Source: Micromonospora parathelypteridis
GTDB lineage: Bacteria; Actinomycetota; Actinomycetes; Mycobacteriales; Micromonosporaceae
Direction of reading: 5' to 3'
Length of the DNA stretch: 64,000 bases
Assembly (NCBI RefSeq): GCF_014201145.1
Contig: NZ_JACHDP010000001.1
Span: 682,001 to 746,000, forward strand
This document shows, in pieces, positions 33,904 to 41,860 of this stretch (position 1 is its first letter; each line of letters begins with the position of its first letter). The notes beneath the pieces are model-generated. The model was not told the DNA's origin, did no database searches, and saw only the letters and a program-made list of their open reading frames with translations. The position numbers were made by a program, and so were the translations under genes.

Positions 33904-34890
33904 TTAGGCGTGCTGACGTGAATCGTGAGAGCCACTCGTCGGATCGCGCTCGACGGGTCGGCCGGACCAATCAGGACGGACGGACGTCGTCGGCGTCACC
34001 GCAGCGGGCCGGACCCGGCGGCGGCGGCGCATCCAGCCGAGCAGGAGCAGGAGCGCGAGGCCACCCACCGTCGGGCCGATGAGGTGCAACGGGAGGATGA
34101 CAACCGTCGCCTGGGCGCTCCCCGATCGACCGTCCGGGTTCGACACCGCGACGTTCACCCGACAGACGCAGAGCAGGGGTGGATCGTCCCACCGGGCGCT
34201 GACCTGCCGGCTGCCGTCCCGCAGCAGGGTGAAGTCGGGAAACGTCACGTCCTCCCCCGCCACCCGGGCCCGCAACCGGTCAGCCGCGACGAAGTCGCGG
34301 TGCAGGGTGCCGACGTTGCGTACCGTCGCGGTGAGCGCCAGCGGACCACGCAGGGCGAACCTGGGCGCGGCGACCTCGGCGACCTGCACCGCCTCGACCG
34401 CGCCCCCCGGCACCGTGACATAGACCGGTGCCCCGACGCTGCGGCGCACGCTCAACCCACGAGCGCCGGCCGGCGGTGGCGTCGAGAAGATCACCGCGAC
34501 CTGATGTTCGCCGGGCTCCGCGCTCGCCGGCACCGCGATCCGGAGGTCCACCAGTTTGGCCGCGCCGGGGGCGAGCCGAAAGCGCTCCGGGCCCACCGTG
34601 ACCCAGTCGATCGCGGTGTGTGCCGCGTCCGAGCGGAACGTCAACTCTCCGCTGGAGTCCACCGCGAAGCTCGCCGTTCGCGTCGAGACGTCGATCGCCG
34701 ACTGACCCCGGTTGGTCACGGTGAACTGCCGCGGCTGCCCGATCTCGTCGGCCGGTACGACCATCCGGCTGGGGCTGACGGTCAGCGAGAAGTCCGACTG
34801 CTCCGGCGGAGCCGCGTTCGCTGGCACGATCGGCGTCAATGCCAGCAGCACCGCCAGCACGGCACCCGAAATGTGAGGCAAGGTCGACAC
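33904..34890 (-). CDS. DUF916-like (WxL-interacting) membrane protein
   Basis: From GTG 34890 the protein is 328 residues. It has a signal peptide (VSTLPHISGAVLAVLLALTP, cleaved near ANAAPP), then two beta domains: LTVSPSRMVVPADEIGQPRQFTV to about 165, as in DUF916, and a second one with ALTATVRNVGTLHRDF and a CVC motif. A C-terminal helix (LIGPTVGGLALLLLLGW) and basic RRRRR tail follow. In Firmicutes, DUF916/DUF3324 proteins of this shape are encoded with WxL proteins and bind them. I prefer GTG 34890 over the longer frame to 34977 because a TAGGAT -10 box lies inside that extension. The gene leads the operon with the giant adhesin, 100 bases downstream. Confidence 0.78.
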   Translation of the reverse strand: MSTLPHISGAVLAVLLALTPIVPANAAPPEQSDFSLTVSPSRMVVPADEIGQPRQFTVTNRGQSAIDVSTRTASFAVDSSGELTFRSDAAHTAIDWVTVGPERFRLAPGAAKLVDLRIAVPASAEPGEHQVAVIFSTPPPAGARGLSVRRSVGAPVYVTVPGGAVEAVQVAEVAAPRFALRGPLALTATVRNVGTLHRDFVAADRLRARVAGEDVTFPDFTLLRDGSRQVSARWDDPPLLCVCRVNVAVSNPDGRSGSAQATVVILPLHLIGPTVGGLALLLLLGWMRRRRRVRPAAVTPTTSVRPDWSGRPVERDPTSGSHDSRQHA

Positions 34891-34927
34891 CTGTCCAGGG
34901 TGGATTTGGGGTGAAAAATTGGCTCTT

Positions 34928-34933
34928 ATCCTA
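34928..34933 (-). promoter_or_regulatory. Likely -10 box (TAGGAT) of the surface operon
   Basis: Read on the minus strand, TAGGAT lies in an AT-rich patch about 38 bases upstream of GTG 34890, giving a leader of about 30 bases. No clear -35 is seen. Its position inside the longer open frame is the main reason to choose the GTG start of the DUF916-like gene. Confidence 0.45.
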
Positions 34934-35120
34934 ACTGGCCCCCGTCGCAGCGCGACCAGGAATGCCTCGGCTCGCACGTCGTACGGGCTCAGGCCCCTTC
35001 CCGAGAGCGCATCGTCAGTGCGTGGTCAGGTCGAGCACCACGGCAGTTCACACGATGTTGATCAAATGGGCAGAGGCTGTCCGGGCGAACCAACCCGTAC
35101 CACCTTTGGGAGCCCGACAC

Positions 35121-36938
35121 ATGCGTGACAGCGCTCGATTGCTCCGGCGCGGCAGATCCGCTCTGGTCGCCGCGGTGGCCACCGGCTTGCTGCTGGCCGG
35201 TGGAGCGGCCCCGCCGGCCGCCCTGGCCTCGCCGGCCCGGCCGGGTACGCCGGTCCCGGTGCAACTGTTGTCCATCACGGACCTGCACGGCTACTTCGGC
35301 GACTACACCACGACCGTGCCCGGTGCCCGGGCCGGCGAGCCGGCTCGTCAGGTCGGCGGCGGCGCCTACCTGACCACACACCTCAAGCAGCGCCAGGCCG
35401 GCCAGCGCAACTCGATCCTCTTCTCCGCCGGGGACGACTTCAGCGGTTGGCCGAACGAGACCGGTTGGTTCTGGAACGAGCCGACCATCGAGTACCTGAA
35501 CTCGGTCGGGCTGGACTTCTCCACGGTCGGCAACCACGAGATGGATCGGGGCTACGACTTCCTCCGGCACATGGACGACGGCACCTGCCGGTGGCGGCCC
35601 GACAACGACATCTGCTTCACCGACTCGACCGGCCGGCGATTCCACGGCGCGGACTACGACTACTACTCCGGCAGCCTGGTGGACGACCGCAGCGGCAAGC
35701 CGAAGATGCCGCCGTACCACGTGGAGTACGTCAGCGACGGGCACGGCGGCCGGCTGCCGGTCGGCTTCGTGCACGCCACCACCAAGCTGATGTCCGAGGA
35801 GCAGATGTCCTATACCCCGGAGGGGTTCGACTTCCTCGACGAGGCGGACACGGTCAACAAGTACGCCGCGGTGCTGCGCCGGCAGGGCGTGAAGGCCATC
35901 GTGGCGGTCATCCACGAGGGCTACTCCCAGGAGGCCGGTGCCGGGTACGACGAGTGTGTCAACCCGTTCGGCCCGATGTACGACGCCAACGCCCGGATCA
36001 GCGCGGACGTCGACGCGATCATCACCGGACACTGGCACGCCCTGGTGAACTGCATGCTCCCCGACCCGGCCGGCAACCCGCGCCCGGTGGTGGAGGCGGC
36101 CAACCACGGCCGGTTGTTCAACGAGATCAACCTCCAGCTCGACCCGCGTACCGGCGAGGTGCTGCGGGACCGGACGACCTCGGTCAACCACGCCAACACC
36201 CAGGACGTGACCCCGGACCCCGAGACCCTGCGGATCGCCGACTACTGGCGCGCCGAGCTGGCGAAGCGGTCGAACCTGCCGGCCGGGCGGGTGACCGCCG
36301 ACCTGACCCGGGCCCCGGGCGACAGCGCCGAGTCGACCATGTACAACGTCGCCGCCGACGCGTTCCTCTGGGCCGCGAAGAAGGACGGCAAGGCGGACCT
36401 GGCGGTCGCGATGCCCGGCATCCTGCGCCGGGACGTCAAGTACGCCGCCGACCCGGCCAACCCGGCCGACGCCCCGGGTCAGGTGCTCTTCTCCGAGATC
36501 GCGCTGGGCACCGTCTACGACAGCGGCATCGGGGTGGGGCTGGTCCGGGGTGACGTGACCGGCGCCCAGCTCGACAAACTGCTGGAGAGTCAGTGGCAGC
36601 AGGCCGCGGACGGCACTGTGACGTACCGGCAGATGGCGGTGTCGGGCAACGTCCAGTACCGCTACGACCTGTCCAGGCCGGTCGGCGACCGGGTCGACCC
36701 CGCCAGCGTGCGGATCGGTGGGAAGCCGCTGAAGCCCAAGTCGACGTACCGGATCGCGACCCTGGCGAACAACTTCTTCGCCAAGAACGCCACGCCGGGC
36801 TTCACCGCGCTCTTCGATGCGCGCAAGCAGGACCGCAGCCTGTACAACGGCGGTGACGCCCTGTGGCGCTACCTGGAGAAGGCGTCCCCGGTCCGCCCGC
36901 CCGCGCTGAACCGGGCGACCCCGGTGCGGTCGAGCTAG
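35121..36938 (+). CDS. Secreted 5'-nucleotidase / cyclic phosphodiesterase family protein
   Basis: The 605-residue protein has a signal peptide (about 1-37) and a UshA-type bimetal phosphoesterase: ITDLHGYF (D54, H56), SAGDDFSG, VGNHEMDRG, AVIHEGY and GHWHALV. A C-terminal 5'-nucleotidase domain (about 400-590; YNVAADAFLWAA, LANNFFAKN) follows. It should release phosphate or nucleosides from nucleotides outside the cell. ATG 35121 has GGGAG nine bases upstream and opens directly into the signal peptide. The gene is divergent from the surface operon and convergent with the GH6 gene. Confidence 0.9.
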   Translation: MRDSARLLRRGRSALVAAVATGLLLAGGAAPPAALASPARPGTPVPVQLLSITDLHGYFGDYTTTVPGARAGEPARQVGGGAYLTTHLKQRQAGQRNSILFSAGDDFSGWPNETGWFWNEPTIEYLNSVGLDFSTVGNHEMDRGYDFLRHMDDGTCRWRPDNDICFTDSTGRRFHGADYDYYSGSLVDDRSGKPKMPPYHVEYVSDGHGGRLPVGFVHATTKLMSEEQMSYTPEGFDFLDEADTVNKYAAVLRRQGVKAIVAVIHEGYSQEAGAGYDECVNPFGPMYDANARISADVDAIITGHWHALVNCMLPDPAGNPRPVVEAANHGRLFNEINLQLDPRTGEVLRDRTTSVNHANTQDVTPDPETLRIADYWRAELAKRSNLPAGRVTADLTRAPGDSAESTMYNVAADAFLWAAKKDGKADLAVAMPGILRRDVKYAADPANPADAPGQVLFSEIALGTVYDSGIGVGLVRGDVTGAQLDKLLESQWQQAADGTVTYRQMAVSGNVQYRYDLSRPVGDRVDPASVRIGGKPLKPKSTYRIATLANNFFAKNATPGFTALFDARKQDRSLYNGGDALWRYLEKASPVRPPALNRATPVRSS

Positions 36939-36957
36939 TCGAGCCGGCAAGACCGGA

Positions 36958-36990
36958 CGGGTGCGGGCGGCCAGGCGCCGCCCGCACCCG
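36958..36990. terminator. Bidirectional hairpin terminator
   Basis: Perfect 13-base arms CGGGTGCGGGCGG (36958-36970) and CCGCCCGCACCCG (36978-36990) with a seven-base loop lie between the convergent 5'-nucleotidase and GH6 genes. Confidence 0.8.
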
Positions 36991-37007
36991 GACCTGTTCA
37001 GCGACGC

Positions 37008-38363
37008 TCAGACCGGTGGCCAGGCATTGGCCAGCAACTGACGGAAATGCGCCGGGAACCACTCTCCGAACGGCGGCGCGTCCGGCATCGCCCCGGTGTC
37101 GTACGAGGAACCGCGGGGCGGCACGTAGTTCGGGTCGCACAGCGGCTCGTACGGCCCGCCCGTGTTCGGGCTGCCACTCGCGCCGTCGGACTCGCCGGGA
37201 GGCTTGACCCACACGTAGGCGTCGATGCCCGGTTCCGGTTCGGCGGTTGGCCGCTGGCCGAGGCCGGAGCCCACCTGGTTGCACCAGTTCCCGACCTTCG
37301 CCCGCCGGTCGATCCGGCTGCCGTCGACGTAACGGTTCACATCGCCCGTGGTCGCCGGACCGGTGGGTCGGGCCGGGCCGCCCCAGCCGTTGCGAGAGGT
37401 GTCGACGATTACGCCCACCTCCGGGGAGAAGCCGGCGCCCGTCAGCAGTTCGCGCAGGTGTCGCGCGTAGGGCACCTCGTCGATGAACGGGTTCCAGTCG
37501 ACCCACCTGGACTGGTACACCGGCTGGCCGTTGACGACGTCGTCGGCGCGGAAGTACTCCTCGTGCAGGACCGAGTAGTTGGCGGTGTTGGCGACGAAGC
37601 CATGGACGTTCGCCACCGTGCTGCCGGCGGTGGTCGCGGCCTGGTACAGCAACGCCGTCAGCGGACCGGAGTCCTCCGGCCAACCGACTTCGGCGTGGTG
37701 ACTGATGTCCAGGTACGCGTAGACGTTGGGTACGGTGCCGAGCCGGGCCAGGGCGTACCCGATCCCATCCAGGTAGGTGCCGCGCGCCTGCACCTCGTCG
37801 CAGGCCGGGGTGGCGGTGTAGCGGGAGCCGGTGTTGACGACGAGGTTGGGCAGCGAGTTCGGCTCGACGAGGGCGACGATCCGCAGGTCGGCGTAGTGGG
37901 GATCAGCGAGGATCTCGACGATCGGTTCGATGAACTCCGTCTGGTACCGGGCGATGTCCTCGATCGTCAGCTCACCCGGCGGCGCCCGTCGACCGCAGTC
38001 GCGGGCCGGCAGATCGTAGAGCGTCAACTGGATGAGGTCGGCACGCTGTGCCACTGCGGCGTCCAGGTGCTCGCGTAGGCCCATCACCCCATCCGTTCCC
38101 TCGATCCTCGCGATCCGGTCCAGCCAGACGGCGGTCGGTTGGCCGGCGACGGCGTCGCCGCCCGGCTCGGCGGCGGCGCGATCGGCCCACTCGGGATTGA
38201 CGTAGACCTGGGCTCCGACGTACGGGTTGTCCACCCTGTGCGGCGGATCGGCGGCCTTGGCCGGCCCGGCGCTGGCGAGCACCCCCACGACGAGGACGGA
38301 CACGGCGGTGGCGAGGACCGGGCGGACCCGGGCGGATACGCGTCCTCGACCTGGCATGGTCAT
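37008..38363 (-). CDS. Secreted GH6 cellulase (endoglucanase/cellobiohydrolase)
   Basis: The 451-residue protein has a signal peptide (about 1-38) and a full glycoside hydrolase family 6 domain. Motifs are LTLYDLPARDC (D122 as the likely catalytic acid), RIVALVEPNSLPNLV, YLDISHHAEVGWP, VDTSRNGWGGP and AYVWVKPPGESDG. It should cut beta-1,4-glucan with inversion. No carbohydrate-binding module is attached, unlike many actinobacterial GH6 enzymes. The start at ATG 38363 has GGGAG eight bases upstream. The upstream region holds a TAGAAT -10 box and a short palindrome, so expression may respond to cello-oligosaccharides. Confidence 0.92.
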   Translation of the reverse strand: MTMPGRGRVSARVRPVLATAVSVLVVGVLASAGPAKAADPPHRVDNPYVGAQVYVNPEWADRAAAEPGGDAVAGQPTAVWLDRIARIEGTDGVMGLREHLDAAVAQRADLIQLTLYDLPARDCGRRAPPGELTIEDIARYQTEFIEPIVEILADPHYADLRIVALVEPNSLPNLVVNTGSRYTATPACDEVQARGTYLDGIGYALARLGTVPNVYAYLDISHHAEVGWPEDSGPLTALLYQAATTAGSTVANVHGFVANTANYSVLHEEYFRADDVVNGQPVYQSRWVDWNPFIDEVPYARHLRELLTGAGFSPEVGVIVDTSRNGWGGPARPTGPATTGDVNRYVDGSRIDRRAKVGNWCNQVGSGLGQRPTAEPEPGIDAYVWVKPPGESDGASGSPNTGGPYEPLCDPNYVPPRGSSYDTGAMPDAPPFGEWFPAHFRQLLANAWPPV

Positions 38364-38412
38364 GGTGGTGGCTCCCTCAGCTCCCGACCCGGCGATATAT
38401 CGATGGCCTTCT

Positions 38413-38435
38413 ATTCTAGCCTTGGGCGCGTCCCA
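38413..38435 (-). promoter_or_regulatory. Promoter region of the GH6 gene with a palindrome
   Basis: On the minus strand a TAGAAT -10 box (38413-38418) lies about 50 bases upstream of the start. Immediately upstream, 38423-38435 has the arms TGGG and CCCA around CGCGT. This is like the known CebR operator of cellulase genes (TGGGAGCGCTCCCA) but one base shorter and with a different centre, so the match is weak. Confidence 0.35.
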
Positions 38436-38451
38436 GCGCATGAAATCCTAG

Positions 38452-38479
38452 TTGACACATAGGAATTGTGGGTTAGCGT
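38452..38479 (+). promoter_or_regulatory. Promoter of the organosulfur operon
   Basis: A consensus TTGACA -35 (38452-38457) and a TAGCGT -10 (38474-38479) are separated by 16 bases. The expected start of transcription, seven or eight bases after the -10, falls on the ATG of the cysteine-rich leader ORF at 38487, so the message would be leaderless. Confidence 0.7.
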
Positions 38480-38486
38480 CGTACCC

Positions 38487-38582
38487 ATGACCAGCCAGCA
38501 CACCCTGCTTCGGGGCACCGCCATCGCGGTGTCGCGGGGTTGCTGCCGTGGCTGGACCGCCGCCTGCGGCTGCTGCCGCTGA
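38487..38582 (+). CDS. Leaderless cysteine-rich leader peptide (putative attenuator ORF)
   Basis: This 31-codon ORF starts with ATG right where transcription should begin and ends at TGA 38580-38582. Five of its last 13 codons are Cys (residues 19, 20, 27, 29, 30), in RGCCRGW and ACGCCR, within an otherwise unremarkable peptide. In mycobacteria, leaderless short ORFs rich in Cys codons upstream of sulfur genes act as cysteine-responsive attenuators: ribosomes stall when charged tRNA-Cys is scarce and downstream expression rises. The ORF stands 153 bases before the first gene of an organosulfur operon, as that model predicts. The peptide itself probably has no other job. Confidence 0.75.
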   Translation: MTSQHTLLRGTAIAVSRGCCRGWTAACGCCR

Positions 38583-38667
38583 GCGAGCGTTCCCCGCTTC
38601 TCCCACCTGCGGCGCCGCCGGCTCGACGACGACCGGCAGCCGCCTCCTCGAACCGATCATCGGATCC

Positions 38668-38703
38668 GCGCCGCCGCACGCCCACGCGTACCCGTGGCGG
38701 CGC
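38668..38703 (+). promoter_or_regulatory. Hairpin between leader ORF and flavin reductase gene
   Basis: Perfect 8-base arms GCGCCGCC (38668-38675) and GGCGGCGC (38696-38703) enclose a second possible stem (CCACG with CGTGG). It lies about 20 bases upstream of the ribosome site of the flavin reductase gene and may be the structure that the leader ORF controls. No T-run follows, so it could act on translation or through Rho instead of as an intrinsic terminator. Confidence 0.5.
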
Positions 38704-38735
38704 GTGACCGTCGTTGTCGACCCAGGAGGACCGTC

Positions 38736-39248
38736 ATGACTGTCATCGCCGAACCCGTGACCCCGGTCGACCCGGACACCTTCCGTGCCCTCCTGCGCCG
38801 GCAGGCCGCCACGGTCGCGGTGGTCACCGCCGCCGGTGAACCGCCCGTCGGGTTCACCGTCACCTCGCTCACGTCGGTGTCGCTGCACCCGCCCCTGGTG
38901 TCGTTCTGCCTGGCCCGATCGTCATCGAGTTGGCCGACGATCGCCGGCGCGGAGCACGTCGCGGTGCACCTGCTCGGTGAGGACCAGGAGGACGTCGCGC
39001 GGAACTTCGCGACCAGCGGCATCGACCGGTTCGCCGCACACCCGCGCTGGCGCTACGGGCGGCACCGGGTGCCGCTCCTGGACGAGCCGGTCGCCTGGCT
39101 CCTGTGTCGCGTGACCCAGCGGGTGCCCGCCGGTGACCACGCGATCGTGCTCGCCGAGCCGCTGATCGGTAGTCACAGCGACGGCGCACCTCTGCTCTAC
39201 CACATGGGGCGCTACGCCGCCCTGCAACCAGCCACGAAGGAGTCGTAA
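38736..39248 (+). CDS. Flavin reductase (split-barrel FMN-binding)
   Basis: The 170-residue protein has the flavin reductase-like fold: AAVTTVT-type start (RRQAATVAVVTA), GFTVTSLTSVSLHPPLVSFCL, the stretch FAVHLL-like HVAVHLLGEDQ and the terminal LLYHMGRYAAL. Such proteins use NAD(P)H to reduce FMN and hand it to a two-component monooxygenase. AGGAGG at 38724-38729 fixes ATG 38736. It is the first structural gene of the organosulfur operon, and its stop abuts the GTG of the binding-protein gene. Confidence 0.9.
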   Translation: MTVIAEPVTPVDPDTFRALLRRQAATVAVVTAAGEPPVGFTVTSLTSVSLHPPLVSFCLARSSSSWPTIAGAEHVAVHLLGEDQEDVARNFATSGIDRFAAHPRWRYGRHRVPLLDEPVAWLLCRVTQRVPAGDHAIVLAEPLIGSHSDGAPLLYHMGRYAALQPATKES

Positions 39249-40313
39249 GTGCCGTCACCATCCCTCCTGGATCGCCGGGCCTTCCTGTCCGCCACCCTCG
39301 GCGCGGTCACGCTGGGTCTGACCGCCTGCGCCGGGGACGAGACACCCGCCGCGGCCCTGGCCGCCACCGCACCACTGCCGCAGGCCGTGCCGAAGGGCAC
39401 CAAGCTCGTCATCGGCGACAAGGAGCACCAGAAGGCGATCGAGTTCTCCGGAGAGGCGGAGAAGCTGACCTTCGAAGTGGAGTGGGCCAACATCAGCGGC
39501 GGCCCACAGACCCTGGAGGCGTTCCGCGCGAAGGCGCTGGACGTCGGGTCGGTGGCGGACATCCCGCCGATCCACTCGCACTGGACGAACATCCCCACGA
39601 AGATCGTCGCCTCGAAGTACCGCCAAGACCCACTCAACCACGCCATCTACCGGCTCGGCATCGCACCCGGCGTCACGGTCGCCACCCTCGCCGACATCCG
39701 TGGGAAGAAGATCGCGTACAGCCCGGGGCAGGCGCAGGGAGCGCTGGTGCTGCGGGTACTGCACAAGGCCGGCCTTACCAAGAAGGACGTCAAGCTGGTC
39801 GAGCTGCCGAGCACCGGCGACGTCTACGCGACGGCGCTCGCGAGCCGCCAGGTCGAGGTGGCGCCGATCGGCGGCGTGCAGATCAAACGCTACGAGACCA
39901 AGTACGGCCGGGACGGCGCGACCGCGATCGCCCACGGACTGCGGGACGACCCCGGTCACCTGTACGCGCCCGTCACCGTGCTCGGCGATCCGGCCAAGGC
40001 CGCGGCGATCCGCGAGTACGTGCAGGCGTGGGCGCGGGCCTGGCGGTGGCGCGAGGCCAATCCCGACGAATGGATCGAGCGGTACTACGTCAAGGACCAG
40101 GGCCTGACCGTCGACGACGGTAGGTGGCTGGTCGAGAACGGCGGCGTGGCCGACATCCCGGCCAGCTGGACCGAAGCCATCGGCCGGCACCAGGAGACGA
40201 TCGACCTGCTGGCCAAGGAGACGGGCAACAAGCCCCTCAAGGCCGAGGACCTGTACGACCGGCGGTACGAATCCGTAGGTGCCGAGGCACTGGCTGCGGG
40301 AGGCACCCCGTGA
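39249..40313 (+). CDS. ssuA: Sulfonate-type ABC transporter binding lipoprotein
   Basis: The 354-residue protein has a Tat-like start (DRRAFLSA) and a lipobox LTAC with Cys27, so it is a lipoprotein outside the membrane. The mature part follows SsuA/TauA/NMT1-type binding proteins: FSGEAEKLTFEVEWANISGG, LDVGSVADIPPI, IRGKKIAYSPGQAQG and VKLVELPSTGDVYATALASRQVEVAPI. GTG 39249 directly follows the previous stop and AAGGAG is seven bases upstream. Its neighbours make alkanesulfonates or related sulfur compounds the likely ligand; the exact one is not known. Confidence 0.87.
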   Translation: MPSPSLLDRRAFLSATLGAVTLGLTACAGDETPAAALAATAPLPQAVPKGTKLVIGDKEHQKAIEFSGEAEKLTFEVEWANISGGPQTLEAFRAKALDVGSVADIPPIHSHWTNIPTKIVASKYRQDPLNHAIYRLGIAPGVTVATLADIRGKKIAYSPGQAQGALVLRVLHKAGLTKKDVKLVELPSTGDVYATALASRQVEVAPIGGVQIKRYETKYGRDGATAIAHGLRDDPGHLYAPVTVLGDPAKAAAIREYVQAWARAWRWREANPDEWIERYYVKDQGLTVDDGRWLVENGGVADIPASWTEAIGRHQETIDLLAKETGNKPLKAEDLYDRRYESVGAEALAAGGTP

Positions 40314-41146
40314 CCGCCACGACGCTGACCCGGCCCAGATCGGCCGCCACCGCCCCGGCCGGCCGCCCGCGGCGCCGACTGAAGCCGGGTCGCCCCATCC
40401 CGTTCGGGGCGGCGATTGGTCCGCTCCTGCTCCTGGCCGTATGGGCGGCCGGTTCGGCAGCCGGCTGGCTCGACCCGCGTACCCTGTCGGCGCCCTGGAC
40501 CGTGGTGACGACGGCGGGTGACCTCATCGCCGACGGCCGGCTTCAGGACAACCTGGCCATCTCGGCCCAACGGGCCGGCCTGGGCCTCGCCATCGGCACC
40601 GTCATCGGCACGGTGCTGGCCCTGCTCGCGGGCCTGAGTCGGTGGGGTGAGGCCATCCTCGACGGCCCGATCCAGATCAAGCGGGCCATCCCGGCCCTCG
40701 CCCTGATTCCGCTGCTCGTCCTCTGGTTCGGCATCGGCGAGCAGATGAAGGTCATCACCATCACGCTGGGCGTGTTCGTCCCCGTCTACATCCACACCCA
40801 CAACGGGCTGCGCACCATCGACAGCCGGTACGTCGAACTGGGCGAGTCCCTGCGGCTGCGGCGGACCGCCTTCATCCGCCGGATCGTGCTGCCCGGCGCG
40901 CTGCCCGGCTTCCTGCTCGGTATGCGGTTCGCGGTCGTCGGGGCGTGGCTGTCCCTGGTCGTCGTCGAGCAGATCAACTCGACAAGCGGCATCGGCTACA
41001 TGATGGAACTGGCCCGCGAGTACGGCCAGACCGACGTGATCATCGTTGGACTCGTGCTGTACGGACTGCTCGGGCTGCTGTCCGACGGCGCCGTCCGGCT
41101 CGCACAGAGGAGGGCGCTGTCGTGGCGACGCACGTTGGCGGACTGA
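40310..41146 (+). CDS. ssuC: ABC transporter permease, sulfonate type
   Basis: The 278-residue protein has six hydrophobic segments and the permease cytoplasmic loop ELGESLRLRRTAFIRRIVLPGALPGFLLGMR, with the conserved Glu-Ser-Leu and Gly of BPD-type permeases. GTG 40310 overlaps the previous stop by four bases (GTGA), so translation is coupled. The frame stays open far upstream, but that part overlaps the binding-protein gene and is not real. Confidence 0.9.
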   Translation: MTATTLTRPRSAATAPAGRPRRRLKPGRPIPFGAAIGPLLLLAVWAAGSAAGWLDPRTLSAPWTVVTTAGDLIADGRLQDNLAISAQRAGLGLAIGTVIGTVLALLAGLSRWGEAILDGPIQIKRAIPALALIPLLVLWFGIGEQMKVITITLGVFVPVYIHTHNGLRTIDSRYVELGESLRLRRTAFIRRIVLPGALPGFLLGMRFAVVGAWLSLVVVEQINSTSGIGYMMELAREYGQTDVIIVGLVLYGLLGLLSDGAVRLAQRRALSWRRTLAD

Positions 41147-41859
41147 CCGCCACCCGTACCGTCCGGGTCCAGGGGTTGGTGCGCGGCTTCGGCGATCGGG
41201 CCGTCCTGGACGGCTTCGACCTGGAGATCGGCGCGGGCGAGTTCGTGGCGCTGCTGGGCCGCAGCGGCTCGGGCAAGAGCACCCTTCTGCGCGCGCTGGC
41301 CGGGCTGGACGGCGACGTCAAAGGCTCGGGCCTGGTCGACGTGCCGGAGAACTCGTCGGTCGTCTTCCAGGACGCCCGGCTGCTGCCCTGGCAGCGCGTG
41401 CTGGACAACGTCGTCCTCGGCCTGCGCGGGCCGGACGCCCACCAGCGGGGCCTCGCGGCGCTCGCCGAGGTCGGCCTGGCGGGGCGGGAGCGCGCCTGGC
41501 CGAATGAGCTGTCCGGTGGCGAGCAGCAACGGGTGGCGCTGGCCCGGGCGCTGGTGTCCGAGCCGGAACTGCTGCTCGCCGACGAGCCGTTCGGTGCGCT
41601 GGACGCGCTGACCCGCCTCCGCATGCACGGCCTGCTACGTGAACTGTGCGCCCGGCACCGGCCGACGGTCCTCATCGTCACCCACGACGTCGACGAGGCG
41701 ATCACGCTGGCCGACCGGGTACTGCTCCTCGACGCGGGTCGAATCGCGGTCGACCTCGCCATCGACCTGCCGGCGCCGCGCTCGCACCGGCAGCCGCAAT
41801 TCCTCGCGTACCGCGAAACCCTGCTGCGCGCGCTCGGCGTCGACCAGACGGAGGGATGA
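41122..41859 (+). CDS. ssuB: ABC transporter ATP-binding protein, sulfonate type
   Basis: The 245-residue protein has Walker A GRSGSGKS (46-53), Q-loop VVFQDARLLPW, signature LSGGEQQR, Walker B ELLLADEP, D-loop GALDAL and H-loop IVTHDVDEA. These match SsuB/TauB ATPases. GTG 41122 has AGGAGG nine bases upstream and overlaps the end of the permease gene by 25 bases. Confidence 0.92.
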   Translation: MATHVGGLTATRTVRVQGLVRGFGDRAVLDGFDLEIGAGEFVALLGRSGSGKSTLLRALAGLDGDVKGSGLVDVPENSSVVFQDARLLPWQRVLDNVVLGLRGPDAHQRGLAALAEVGLAGRERAWPNELSGGEQQRVALARALVSEPELLLADEPFGALDALTRLRMHGLLRELCARHRPTVLIVTHDVDEAITLADRVLLLDAGRIAVDLAIDLPAPRSHRQPQFLAYRETLLRALGVDQTEG

Positions 41860-41860
41860 C

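Noticed and set aside
34989..36950. Open frame of 653 codons opposite the 5'-nucleotidase gene
   Set aside because: Antisense shadow; the plus strand has signal peptide and all phosphoesterase motifs.
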